DNA of 11,819 nucleotides from an uncultured Bacilli bacterium (GTDB taxonomy: Bacteria > Bacillota_I > Bacilli_A > RF39 > UBA660): positions 1-11,819 of the forward strand of contig CANRCL010000029.1 of assembly GCA_947629115.1 (NCBI GenBank). Reading direction: 5' to 3'. Positions within the stretch are counted from its first letter, which is position 1. Each line of letters begins with the position of its first letter. Below the pieces are notes generated by a model. It ran no database searches. It worked only from the letters and a program-made list of their open reading frames with translations, and was not told where the DNA came from. This document shows positions 1 to 8,080 of the stretch, piece after piece. Both the position numbers and the translations under genes were made by a program.

Positions 1-1752
1 AATTACAATAGTAAATATTTTATTTTAAAAAGAGATTTAGACTTTAATACAAATGAAAGTTATATGAAATATAATGATACGGGATTTGGAGATATAAACG
101 GCGTATCGGGAATAGAGGGAATAAAAGAAGAATTAACTAACCAAGAGGGGAGTGGATTTGTACCCATAGGAGATTATAATAAAACTTTTGAGGGTAATAT
201 AGATGGTAAAAATAACAGAATAAGTAATTTATGGATTTATAATACCAAAGATAAGGCCCAACAGTTTGCTTTTATAGGAAATTTAACTAATGGAAGTATA
301 AGTAATTTAACAATATCTGGAGAAAACAAAACTGATATTGAATCTCCAATTGGAGGATTAGTTGCTAAAATATCAAACAGTACAATAGATAATTGTACAA
401 ATGAAATTAATGTGACAAGTAATAATGGAAGTTATGCCGTAGGTGGATTATTAAGTTGGTCTAGTGGAACTACAACCATAAAAAATAGTACAAATAAAGG
501 AAATGTAACAAAGGGAGGCTATACAGGGGGAATTATTGCTGGAAATCAAGGCGGAACATTAACCATAGAAAATTGTAAAAATTATGGAAAGATAGAAAAT
601 AATCTTGGTACTTCTCTTGGTGGAATAGTAGGTCAATCAATTGATAGTAATGCAGTTAAAACCATAATAAAAAATAGTGCAAATTATGGAGAAATAAAAG
701 TTAATAGTGAAGTTAATTCCAGTATAAATGTTGGTGGAATAATTGGGTATAGTAATAAAGAAATAGAAATAACAAATAGTCATAATGAGGGTATTATAAA
801 TGTAATTGGAATTAATAATTTATTGGTTGGTGGAATAATAGGAATTTCTGCAAACAAAACAACAATAACAAATAGTTATAATTTAGGAGAAATAAATTCT
901 TCATCAAGTGGAAACTATGTTAATAGAGTAGGTGGAATAATAGGAAATATTGCCTATTCGAATATACCTTTAATCTCTAAAATAGAAAATTGTTATAATA
1001 AAGGTAATATAAATGGTGGAAATAGAACTGGAGGAATTTTAGGATATGCTGGAGGTAATTTAAATTTAATAATAAATAAATGTTATAATAGTGGAAATAT
1101 AACGGGTCAAGAAGATACTTTATATACTAGTGCAATAGAAATAGGAGGAATTTTAGGCCAAGTATGGAATGGACCAACAGTATATATTTTGAATTCTTAT
1201 AATACAGGAGAATTAATTGCTAATGCTAAAAATACTAGTGGTTTAGCAGGAGGAATTTCTTATGCTTTTGAAAATAGTGATACTGCAAGTAATGGATATA
1301 TTATTAATAGTTGTAATAATGGAAAAATTACATCAAAAAATACTAGTAGTGGAATAAGTAGAGTAGGTAATATTAGTGTTTTATCTTTAAATAATGTTTA
1401 TAATATAGGTGAAATAAATTCTCCAGATAAAGCAGAAATAATACTTGCATTTAATAATGGAACGATAAAATCAATAGATAATGCTTATTATAAAGAAGGA
1501 TTAATAGCAAGTAATAAAAGTTTAACTGATGTATATCCAATAACTGATGCTAATATGAAAAATCAAGATGGTAATGATAGTAATAGTTTATTATATAAAT
1601 TAAATCAAAATGTTCAAAGTTTAAATAGTGCTGGATTATCTTCAATAGATAGTGAAATAGGTACAGATTTAGACGGTTATACATTATCAAGTTGGAAAAT
1701 AGACCCAACTACTGGTTATCCAACATTAGATTATAATTTAGAAACGGAATAG
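1..1752 (+). CDS. GLUG-repeat surface protein, 5' end missing
   Basis: The frame is open from base 1, so the gene begins outside the window; the first ATG here (64) is internal. The visible 583 residues start with a segment typical of the N-terminal region of such proteins (RDLDFNTNESY, then FVPIGDYNKTFEGNIDGKNN). About twelve degenerate repeats of roughly 35-50 residues follow, each pairing a GGIIG/GGILG-type turn with an N-x-YN-x-G-x-I strand (NSTNKGNV, NSYNLGEI, NCYNKGNI, NSYNTGEL and others). These are GLUG-type repeats, expected to form an extended beta-helix outside the cell. The C-terminus (SSWKIDPTTGYPTLDYN) is the usual closing segment of these arrays. There is no LPxTG motif or C-terminal membrane segment, so any anchor or signal peptide must lie in the missing N-terminal part. 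An adhesin or glycan-contacting role is inference from the family. Confidence 0.85.
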   Translation, partial: NYNSKYFILKRDLDFNTNESYMKYNDTGFGDINGVSGIEGIKEELTNQEGSGFVPIGDYNKTFEGNIDGKNNRISNLWIYNTKDKAQQFAFIGNLTNGSISNLTISGENKTDIESPIGGLVAKISNSTIDNCTNEINVTSNNGSYAVGGLLSWSSGTTTIKNSTNKGNVTKGGYTGGIIAGNQGGTLTIENCKNYGKIENNLGTSLGGIVGQSIDSNAVKTIIKNSANYGEIKVNSEVNSSINVGGIIGYSNKEIEITNSHNEGIINVIGINNLLVGGIIGISANKTTITNSYNLGEINSSSSGNYVNRVGGIIGNIAYSNIPLISKIENCYNKGNINGGNRTGGILGYAGGNLNLIINKCYNSGNITGQEDTLYTSAIEIGGILGQVWNGPTVYILNSYNTGELIANAKNTSGLAGGISYAFENSDTASNGYIINSCNNGKITSKNTSSGISRVGNISVLSLNNVYNIGEINSPDKAEIILAFNNGTIKSIDNAYYKEGLIASNKSLTDVYPITDANMKNQDGNDSNSLLYKLNQNVQSLNSAGLSSIDSEIGTDLDGYTLSSWKIDPTTGYPTLDYNLETE

Positions 1753-1773
1753 CATAATTTGTTATTCTTTTTT
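1747..1773 (+). terminator. Intrinsic terminator of the GLUG gene
   Basis: GAATAGCA (1747-1754) pairs with TGTTATTC (1760-1767), eight base pairs including one G-U, around a 5-base loop, followed directly by six T (1768-1773). The TAG stop (1750-1752) lies in the left arm. Confidence 0.75.
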
Positions 1774-1828
1774 AATTCAAATAATTAACCAAATATATCA
1801 ACATCTTTTTAGAGTTGAAATTTTTTAA

Positions 1829-1857
1829 TTGTAAATTTTAACTAAAAATAGTATAAT
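1829..1857 (+). promoter_or_regulatory. Sigma-A type promoter of mutS
   Basis: TTGTAA (1829-1834), a 17-bp spacer and a perfect TATAAT (1852-1857). The -10 box ends only 7 bases before the mutS ATG, so transcription should start at or within a few bases of the start codon. An imperfect inverted repeat, GTTGAAATTT (1814-1823) and AAATTTTAAC (1833-1842), flanks and overlaps the -35 box; it may be an operator or simply AT-rich chance. Confidence 0.7.
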
Positions 1858-1864
1858 AAGCACT

Positions 1865-4411
1865 ATGAAAAGAAATGAAGTAGATAGAAATAAATTAAGT
1901 CCAATGATGAAACAATATATGGAAATAAAAGACCAATATAAAGATGAACTTTTATTTTTTCGCCTTGGAGATTTTTATGAATTATTTTTTGAAGACGGTA
2001 TTACTGCCTCAAGAGAACTAGAATTAACTCTTACTGGTAAATCAGCCGGTTTAGAGGAAAAAGTTCCGATGTGTGGTGTTCCTTATCATGCTGTTAAAGG
2101 TTATTTAGAAAAATTAGTAAATAAAGGCTATCGAGTAGCCATTTGTGAACAATTAGAAGACCCTAAAACAACAAAAGATACAGTTAAAAGAGGAGTTATT
2201 GATGTTGTTAGTAAAGGAACTATTACTGATTTTGAACTTTTAGATGAGCATAAAAATTCTTATATTGCAAGTGTATTAGAATTTAGTGATATTTATGTTA
2301 TAACTTATGCTGATATTACCACTGGAGAATTAAATAGTTTAACTATTCCTTTAAAAGAGGATACTTTAATAAGTGAAATATTAAGTTTAGGAATTAAAGA
2401 AGTAGTTTTATTAGATAATTTAAATGTTAATTTAGTTGATTTATTAAAAAATAAATATAATATCGAAGTAGTTTTTAGTAGCGAATATTATAGTGATGAA
2501 GTAAGTTTTTTAAATACGTTAACGGATGCTAGAGCCAAAGCCGGTGTTAATCATTTATTTTATTATTTAGTAGTAAGAGATTTAAAAAATATATCTCATA
2601 TAAATGAATGTAATGTAATAGATAAGACTAATTATTTAGAGATGGATATTCATACAGTTCGTAATTTAGAATTATTTGAAACAATTCGTCTTAAAGATAG
2701 AACTTATTCTCTTATTTGGCTTTTAGATAAATGTAAAACTGCAATGGGTTCTAGAAAATTACGGAGTTATTTAACTCATCCTTTAAAAGATATTACAGAA
2801 TTAAATAAAAGATATGATAAAATTGAAACTTTAAATAATAATTTTATTTTAAAAGATGAATTAAAAGGGTTATTATATGAAATCTACGATTTAGAAAGAC
2901 TTTGTGGTAAACTAACGACTGGTAGTGTTAATGGTCGTGATTTATTACAATTTAAAAATAGTTTAAAAGTTTTACCTAGAATTAAAGAAATATTAGAGGA
3001 ACTTGGTTTTGATGAAACTTTAGATACTCATCCCGAATTATATGAATTATTAGAGATGGCTATTTATGAAAATCCTCCAATTAGTGTTAAAGAGGGGTAT
3101 TTAATTAAAGAGGGTTATAATCAAGAATTAGATGAATTAAAAAGTATTAGAAGTGGTGGTAAAAACTTTTTAGTATCTTTTGAACAAAAAATAAAAGAAG
3201 AAACTGGTTTAAAAAATCTCAAAGTAGGATTTAATAAAGTATTTGGTTATTATATTGAAGTATCTAAAAGTCAAGCCAAAGAAGTGACTGAAAACTTTGG
3301 GTGGGAAAGAAGACAAACTCTTTCTAATTATGAGAGATTTATTTCGCCAGAATTAAAAGAAAAAGAAGCCCTTATTTTAAATGCTGAAGAAAAAATAATT
3401 GAATTAGAATATAATTTATTTACTGAAGTTAAAAATATTATTAAAAAAGAAGTTTTAAAGATTAAAAAGACAGCCGATATTATTAGTGAATTAGATGCCA
3501 TATTATCTTTAGCAATTTGTAGTGAAGAATTAAATTTAGTGCGGCCAAAATTAAATAATAATAAAAAATTAGAAATAATTGATGGAAGGCACCCAGTAGT
3601 AGAAATTGTTAATGGAGATTTGTATGTTTCTAATGACTGCCAAATGGATGAAAATAGTACAACTCTTTTAATTACGGGACCAAATATGAGTGGTAAATCA
3701 ACTTATATGCGTCAAATTGCTATCATTATTTTAATGGCTCAAATGGGTTCCTTTGTTCCGGCTAAAAGTGCTAATTTACCAATTATTGATAAGATATTTA
3801 CAAGAATTGGGGCCAGTGATGATTTAGTAAGTGGCGAATCAACTTTTATGGTGGAAATGAAAGAAGCCCGTAATGCTTTAGTTAATGCCACTCCAAATAG
3901 TTTAATAATCTTTGATGAATTAGGTAGAGGAACAGCCACTTATGACGGTATGAGTTTAGCCCAATCAATATTAGAATATATTAATGATAATATTCATGCT
4001 TTAACTTTATTTTCTACCCATTATCATGAATTAACTAGTTTAGAAAAGAAATATAAAACGATTAAAAATGTTCATGTTTCCGCAATTGAAGAAGAGGGAA
4101 AAATAACCTTTTTACATAAAGTAAAAAATGGTGCCGTTGATAAAAGTTATGGTATTCACGTAGCAAGACTTGCAGAAATGCCAGATAGTCTCTTACAAAG
4201 AGCCGATGAAATATTAAAAGAATATGAAACTAATTCTAAAAAGAAAATGATTGGTGAAGAAAAAGTTCAATTAGCCTTTGATTTTGAAGAAAAAACTCAA
4301 GAAGAAAATGATGAGTTAAAAAGAAAAATAATGGATATTGACCCATTAAATATGACTCCAATGACGGCATTAAATTATTTATATGAACTTAAAATGAGTA
4401 TTAAAAAATAA
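1865..4411 (+). CDS. mutS: DNA mismatch repair ATPase MutS
   Basis: MutS is a homodimer that recognises base mismatches and small loops and starts repair by binding ATP and moving along DNA. At 848 residues it has the normal length. The N-terminal mismatch domain carries the F-Y-E motif (Phe37, Glu39 in LGDFYELF) that stacks on the mismatch. Connector, lever and clamp domains follow. The C-terminal ATPase has Walker A TGPNMSGKST (604-613) and Walker B FDELGRGT (683-690), then STHYHEL. QLAFDF (802-807) sits where MutS proteins carry the beta-clamp binding motif. The tail (MTPMTALNYLYELK) is the family's dimer/tetramer segment. The ATG at 1865 is chosen because the next in-frame ATGs (residues 14-15) would remove the conserved SPMMKQY entry. 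It has no Shine-Dalgarno. mutL is not adjacent. Confidence 0.97.
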   Translation: MKRNEVDRNKLSPMMKQYMEIKDQYKDELLFFRLGDFYELFFEDGITASRELELTLTGKSAGLEEKVPMCGVPYHAVKGYLEKLVNKGYRVAICEQLEDPKTTKDTVKRGVIDVVSKGTITDFELLDEHKNSYIASVLEFSDIYVITYADITTGELNSLTIPLKEDTLISEILSLGIKEVVLLDNLNVNLVDLLKNKYNIEVVFSSEYYSDEVSFLNTLTDARAKAGVNHLFYYLVVRDLKNISHINECNVIDKTNYLEMDIHTVRNLELFETIRLKDRTYSLIWLLDKCKTAMGSRKLRSYLTHPLKDITELNKRYDKIETLNNNFILKDELKGLLYEIYDLERLCGKLTTGSVNGRDLLQFKNSLKVLPRIKEILEELGFDETLDTHPELYELLEMAIYENPPISVKEGYLIKEGYNQELDELKSIRSGGKNFLVSFEQKIKEETGLKNLKVGFNKVFGYYIEVSKSQAKEVTENFGWERRQTLSNYERFISPELKEKEALILNAEEKIIELEYNLFTEVKNIIKKEVLKIKKTADIISELDAILSLAICSEELNLVRPKLNNNKKLEIIDGRHPVVEIVNGDLYVSNDCQMDENSTTLLITGPNMSGKSTYMRQIAIIILMAQMGSFVPAKSANLPIIDKIFTRIGASDDLVSGESTFMVEMKEARNALVNATPNSLIIFDELGRGTATYDGMSLAQSILEYINDNIHALTLFSTHYHELTSLEKKYKTIKNVHVSAIEEEGKITFLHKVKNGAVDKSYGIHVARLAEMPDSLLQRADEILKEYETNSKKKMIGEEKVQLAFDFEEKTQEENDELKRKIMDIDPLNMTPMTALNYLYELKMSIKK

Positions 4412-4433
4412 TTACTGTATAGTAATTTTTTTT
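4410..4433 (+). terminator. Intrinsic terminator of mutS
   Basis: AATTACT (4410-4416) pairs perfectly with AGTAATT (4421-4427) around GTAT, followed by six more T. The TAA stop (4409-4411) overlaps the left arm. It separates mutS from the nusB unit although only 58 bases lie between the genes. Confidence 0.8.
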
Positions 4434-4439
4434 CTTCTT

Positions 4440-4448
4440 TGGTATAAT
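4440..4448 (+). promoter_or_regulatory. Extended -10 promoter of the nusB-xseB operon
   Basis: TGGTATAAT is an extended -10 element (TGnTATAAT). No convincing -35 is present at 16-18 bp, since that position is taken by the mutS terminator; the TG extension would compensate. The expected start near 4455 gives a leader of about 15 bases that just holds GGAG (4458-4461) before the nusB ATG. Confidence 0.65.
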
Positions 4449-4469
4449 TAAACAAGTGGAGATGTAATT

Positions 4470-4865
4470 ATGGCTAAAACGAGAAGTGAATTAAGAGAAA
4501 AATGTATGATTATTTTATATCAATGGGATATTTTTAAAACAAATAAAGATAATACTCCTATTGATGATATTATTAATGATAATATGGCAATTGAAAATGA
4601 TTTTGTTAAAGATATTGTTTATGGAGTTATAACTCATCAAAATGAAATTGATGAAATTGCTAATAAATATATGAAAGACTGGGATATCACAAGAATTGAT
4701 AAAACCGGCGCCGCTATTTTAAGAATGGGAATTTTTGAAATAAAATATACCGATACTCCGGAAATTGTAGCCATTAATGAAGCAATTGAACTTGCTAAAA
4801 AATATAGTGATGATAATGTTAGAAAAATTATAAATGCCGTTTTAGATAAGGTAATAAAAGAATGA
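4470..4865 (+). CDS. nusB: Transcription antitermination factor NusB
   Basis: NusB binds boxA RNA with ribosomal protein S10 (NusE) and lets RNA polymerase read through rRNA operons. The 131-residue length is typical. The N-terminal helix (SELREKCMIILYQWDIF) and the C-terminal signature (PEIVAINEAIELAKKYSDDN, then RKIINAVLDK) are characteristic of this all-helical RNA-binding family. It is the first gene of the operon, with GGAG 8 bases before the ATG. Its TGA stop overlaps the next ATG as ATGA, pointing to translational coupling. The nusB-xseA-xseB neighbourhood is common in Firmicutes; here folD is absent and another gene takes that place. Confidence 0.95.
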   Translation: MAKTRSELREKCMIILYQWDIFKTNKDNTPIDDIINDNMAIENDFVKDIVYGVITHQNEIDEIANKYMKDWDITRIDKTGAAILRMGIFEIKYTDTPEIVAINEAIELAKKYSDDNVRKIINAVLDKVIKE

Positions 4866-5680
4866 CTCTAACTAATGAAGATATTAAACTTTTACAAAGA
4901 TTAAATTATTCCAAGAAAGTTAAATTAAGTTTTGGGGAATATTGGGTAAAAAAGCCAACAACTAATCTTGATGCCATAAATGAACTTATAATGCAAGAAG
5001 TAGTAAAAGAATTTGGCCTATTAAGCCCAATTTATTATTTAGTGAATATTAATGGGGAAATGTATGTTTTAAGTACAGATTTAAATGCTTTAGGAAATTT
5101 TAAAACTGCTGAAGAACTAGAAATATATGATGAAAATATTGTAAGTATTTATGAAATAGAGAATAAATTACAAACTAAATTGGGTAATTGTTCTGATTTA
5201 ATATTTGATGTCATGAAAATGTTTATGATGGATATGTTATTTTATAATACTGACCGCGTTGCTAGTAATTGGGGTATATTATTTAAGGAAAATAATGAAA
5301 GACAAGTCGGAGTTATAGATAACGAAATGATATTAGATATTGAAAATGTAATGGTAATTAATTCTTATTTAGATACTTTGGAATATAAAAGTAAAATTAA
5401 GGAGTTATCGCATATAGAACTATTTCAAACTAATTTAGAGAATTTTTTAAATAATTTAGAACCTAATTTACTTTTAGAGACTTTTGCGTATTATTATCAA
5501 AAAATGCATCCCGAACATTTTAAAGAATTATTAGATAAAATTAAAAATAGTAAAGTATTAACGATAGATGGCTATGTTCCGCTAGATAATCCTTATGAAG
5601 ATGAATTATTAGAGTTATATAGCGAAAATTATGAGATAATTAAAGAAGTATGGGAGAATTTAAAAAATGGAAGAAAATAA
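4862..5680 (+). CDS. HipA-like (PI3/4-kinase-type fold) kinase-like protein
   Basis: No named family was recognised outright, but the order of motifs resembles the HipA C-terminal kinase fold in its 272 residues. YWVKKP (27-32) could supply the ATP-binding lysine. NELIMQEVVKEFGL (40-53) and YYLVNINGEMYVLSTDL (58-74) match the helix and strand that follow in HipA-like kinases. NTDRVASNWGI (129-139) resembles the catalytic loop N-x-D-R-H-x-x-N, with Asp131 and Asn136 kept and His replaced by Val133. VIDNEMIL (151-158) resembles the metal-binding Asp segment. The HipA N-terminal subdomain is absent and no HipB-like repressor is nearby, so it is not a normal hipBA toxin system. It overlaps nusB by 4 bases and xseA by 14, so it is co-translated with them. 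Substrate and activity are unknown; it could also be a degenerate, regulatory kinase fold. Confidence 0.55.
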   Translation: MTLTNEDIKLLQRLNYSKKVKLSFGEYWVKKPTTNLDAINELIMQEVVKEFGLLSPIYYLVNINGEMYVLSTDLNALGNFKTAEELEIYDENIVSIYEIENKLQTKLGNCSDLIFDVMKMFMMDMLFYNTDRVASNWGILFKENNERQVGVIDNEMILDIENVMVINSYLDTLEYKSKIKELSHIELFQTNLENFLNNLEPNLLLETFAYYYQKMHPEHFKELLDKIKNSKVLTIDGYVPLDNPYEDELLELYSENYEIIKEVWENLKNGRK

Positions 5681-7004
5681 ATATTTAAATGTAACCGAAT
5701 TAAATAATTATATAAAAAATTTATTAGATACAGATTATTTTTTAAATTGTATATATTTAAAAGGTGAAATTTCAAATTTTAAAAATCATACACGAGGACA
5801 TTTATATTTTACTTTAAAAGATGATAATGCGAGAATTAATGCTGTAATGTTTCAAGGCAATACGAGAAGTTTAAAATTTGTTCCTGAAGATGGAATGAAA
5901 GTTTTAGTTAAAGGAAGAGTATCGGCATATCCCGCTAGTGGTAATTATCAAATCTATGTTGAGTCAATGGATTTAGATGGTTTAGGTAATTTATATATTG
6001 AATTTGAAAAATTAAAAGAAAAATTATATAAAGAGGGACTTTTTAATAAAGAACATAAGAAACCTATTCCTAAATATCCCTCAAGAATTGGAATAATTAC
6101 AGCCGATACAGGAGCAGCCGTTCGTGATATTATGAGTACGATTAAAAGAAGATATCCTTTATGTGAAGCGATTTTATTTCCAACTTTAGTACAAGGTGAG
6201 TATGCCGCTGAAAATATTGTTAAACAAATTGGTGTGGCTGATAAATATGGTTGTGATACTTTAATTGTAGGCCGTGGTGGTGGTTCAATTGAAGATTTAT
6301 GGGCTTTTAATGAAGAAATAGTAGCAAGAGCAATTTATAATGCTAGAACTCCAATAATTAGTGCCGTAGGTCATGAACCAGATTTTACTATTGCTGATTT
6401 TGTGGCTGATTTACGAGCCCCAACTCCTACTGGTGCAGCCGAAATGGCCGTTCCTACTGTGTTAGATATCAATAATTTATTAAATCAATATAAAATTCGT
6501 CTTAATAAAAATATTAAAAATTTAGTTAATACCAAATTTATTGAACTTCGAAATTTAAGAAATTCTTTTGTCTTAAAAAATCCTTTGAGTTTATATGAAA
6601 TGAAAGAGCAAAAACTAGATAAATTAATTGATAATTTAAATCGAAATATTTTAAGTTTATTAGATATTAAAAAACATAACATAGATATTCTTTATAACCA
6701 ACTAAAATTAGTAAGTCCTAATAATCTTATTTTAAATAATCAAAATAAGTTAAAAGAAATAAAGTATAATTTAAATAATAATATGGAAAAAAGACTTACT
6801 AACCTAAAATTTAATTTAGACTATTTAATTAATACTTTAAAATTAGTTAATCCATTAAATATTTTAAGTAATGGTTATTCATTAGTAAAGAAAGATGATA
6901 AAGTAATTAAAAGTTGCCATGATGTCAAAGTTAATGATATAATAGGCATTAAATTGTATGAGGGCGAGATTACAGCCAAAGTAAAGGAGATAAAAAATGA
7001 ATAA
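5667..7004 (+). CDS. xseA: Exodeoxyribonuclease VII large subunit
   Basis: This is the catalytic subunit of exonuclease VII, which degrades single-stranded DNA from both ends to oligonucleotides, together with several copies of XseB. The 445 residues show the full family order: an N-terminal OB-fold (YLKGEISNF, GHLYFTLKD, about 1-105), the nuclease core with IGIITADTGAAVRDI, GRGGGSIEDLW (202-212) and SAVGHEPDFTIADFVADLRA (from about 232; His236 and Asp239 in the catalytic segment), a long helical region (about 265-400), and the closing SNGYSLVKKDDKV barrel-like tail. GGGAG (5652-5656) lies 10 bases before the ATG, inside the preceding gene, with a 14-base overlap. It overlaps the next gene by 8 bases. 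XseB is encoded one gene further on. Confidence 0.96.
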   Translation: MEENKYLNVTELNNYIKNLLDTDYFLNCIYLKGEISNFKNHTRGHLYFTLKDDNARINAVMFQGNTRSLKFVPEDGMKVLVKGRVSAYPASGNYQIYVESMDLDGLGNLYIEFEKLKEKLYKEGLFNKEHKKPIPKYPSRIGIITADTGAAVRDIMSTIKRRYPLCEAILFPTLVQGEYAAENIVKQIGVADKYGCDTLIVGRGGGSIEDLWAFNEEIVARAIYNARTPIISAVGHEPDFTIADFVADLRAPTPTGAAEMAVPTVLDINNLLNQYKIRLNKNIKNLVNTKFIELRNLRNSFVLKNPLSLYEMKEQKLDKLIDNLNRNILSLLDIKKHNIDILYNQLKLVSPNNLILNNQNKLKEIKYNLNNNMEKRLTNLKFNLDYLINTLKLVNPLNILSNGYSLVKKDDKVIKSCHDVKVNDIIGIKLYEGEITAKVKEIKNE

Positions 7005-7695
7005 TTATGATATTTTAATTAATGAATTAAGTAGATTATTAAGTTCTGCTAAAGAAGAAAAGGCTAAATTAGTGGGTGAAAAAGAAAAACTTTCTGATGA
7101 TAATTATAAAATTACCTCAAAGGTAGAAGATATAGAGAAAGAAATTACTAAATTAGAAAGTATTATTGATATTTTACAAAATTATAATAAAAAATTATTA
7201 CCAGCAAGATTAATTACCATAATTTCAATGATTCCATCAATATTTGCTAGTTATTTTTTACTTACTAATAATATGGTATTTAATGAACCAATAAGTACAA
7301 CGACTGGTTTAATTGCTAGTTTTGGTCTTATTTGTACGAATGTTATAATTTCTAAATTATTATATAATTCTCATGATTTAGGTGGTCGGTATACGGAAGT
7401 TAAAAAAGATAATGATATTGCATCTTCCAAAGACCAATTAAGTCTTCTTAATGAAGAAAAATTAGGTTTAATGAGAGAAAAGGAAGAAAATGATGAACAA
7501 ATAGCCATTTTAGATGAAGAAATTGCGAAAGTGAATGAAGAGGTTAAATCATATGATAAAAAAATAGATTTAGTTGCAAGTAAAAAAATGATGGCTTTAA
7601 GTTTATTATCACTTGATGAAGAAGTAGAAGCCAAATTAGACCAAAAATTTATGAATGATAATGGAATTGAAGTAATTTTAAAAAGAGAAAGATAA
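6997..7695 (+). CDS. Coiled-coil protein with a two-helix membrane hairpin
   Basis: I do not recognise a family. The 232 residues divide symmetrically: a charged, Lys/Glu-rich coiled coil (about 8-64), a hydrophobic segment beginning ARLITIISMIPSIFASYFLL (about 70-90), a short loop, a second hydrophobic segment TTTGLIASFGLICTNVIISK (about 100-119), and a second long coiled coil (about 140-205). With two membrane passes both coiled coils should lie on the same side, probably the cytoplasm. There is no signal peptide and no catalytic motif. Spacing to xseA is an 8-base overlap with a clear GGAG (6986-6989); the gap to xseB is 18 bases. So it sits between the two subunit genes of exonuclease VII and is made with them. 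A structural or membrane-tethering role is inference only. Confidence 0.7.
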   Translation: MNNYDILINELSRLLSSAKEEKAKLVGEKEKLSDDNYKITSKVEDIEKEITKLESIIDILQNYNKKLLPARLITIISMIPSIFASYFLLTNNMVFNEPISTTTGLIASFGLICTNVIISKLLYNSHDLGGRYTEVKKDNDIASSKDQLSLLNEEKLGLMREKEENDEQIAILDEEIAKVNEEVKSYDKKIDLVASKKMMALSLLSLDEEVEAKLDQKFMNDNGIEVILKRER

Positions 7696-7713
7696 TAGAA
7701 AGGGAATTTAAAA

Positions 7714-7935
7714 ATGGAAGAAAAATCTTTTGAAAGTAATTTACAAGAATTAGAAACATTAGTAAAGGAATTAGAGGGTGGTAATGTTCCACTAGAAGAT
7801 GCGATTAAAAAATATACGGAAGCGATGGAACTTGCTAAAAGTTGTAGTGATAAATTAAATAACGCTACCGAAAAAGTAAATAAAATTTTAGCCAGTGATG
7901 GCGAATTAAAAGATTTCGAAGTTAAAGAGGATTAA
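7714..7935 (+). CDS. xseB: Exodeoxyribonuclease VII small subunit
   Basis: XseB is the small helical subunit that binds XseA in multiple copies and is needed for stable exonuclease VII. The 73 residues match the family: FESNLQELETLVKELEGGNV, then PLEDAIKKYTEAMELAKSCS and a second helix (DKLNNATEKVNKIL) forming an antiparallel helical hairpin, with an acidic tail. A GAAAGGGA-type Shine-Dalgarno precedes the ATG. It is the last gene of the nusB operon; its TAA stop lies in the loop of the terminator hairpin. Confidence 0.95.
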   Translation: MEEKSFESNLQELETLVKELEGGNVPLEDAIKKYTEAMELAKSCSDKLNNATEKVNKILASDGELKDFEVKED

Positions 7936-7949
7936 CCTCTTTTTATTTT
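7924..7949 (+). terminator. Intrinsic terminator of the nusB-xseB operon
   Basis: AAAGAGG (7924-7930) pairs perfectly with CCTCTTT (7936-7942), loop ATTAA, then TTATTTT. The xseB TAA stop (7933-7935) forms the end of the loop. Confidence 0.8.
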
Positions 7950-8029
7950 GGCATTAAATAGATTTTTTGGAGCATACTAAAAATAAGTTAAATTATGTCA
8001 AGTGATATTTATTTTTTAGAATTATAATA

Positions 8030-8058
8030 TTGTCAAATAAAATAAATGGTAATAGAAT
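8030..8058 (+). promoter_or_regulatory. Promoter of the transglutaminase-like gene
   Basis: TTGTCA (8030-8035), a 17-bp spacer and TAGAAT (8053-8058), each one base off consensus. Expected start near 8065, leaving a leader of about 16 bases before ATG 8081. A second possible -10, TATAAT (8023-8028), has no good -35; it would start transcription near 8035. Both place the TTG at 8030 within or before the promoter rather than in the mRNA coding region. Confidence 0.6.
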
Positions 8059-8080
8059 AAAAATAGAGAGTAGTGATGAG

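Noticed and set aside
64..66. ATG at 64 as the true start of the GLUG protein
   Set aside because: The frame is open to base 1 and the residues before it (RDLDFNTNES) belong to the conserved N-terminal segment; no Shine-Dalgarno precedes this ATG.
3739..3939. Other antisense open frames, for example opposite mutS, xseA and priA
   Set aside because: They lie wholly inside strongly supported + strand genes and show no Shine-Dalgarno or domain.
4860..4872. Reassignment of TGA to tryptophan, as in Mollicutes
   Set aside because: Reading nusB's TGA as Trp would add only two codons, so nusB alone is not decisive; but mutS, priA and the others use TGG for Trp and contain no in-frame TGA, which argues for the standard code.
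4862..5680. A complete hipBA toxin-antitoxin system
   Set aside because: No HipB-like helix-turn-helix gene is adjacent, the N-terminal HipA domain is absent and the neighbours are housekeeping genes.
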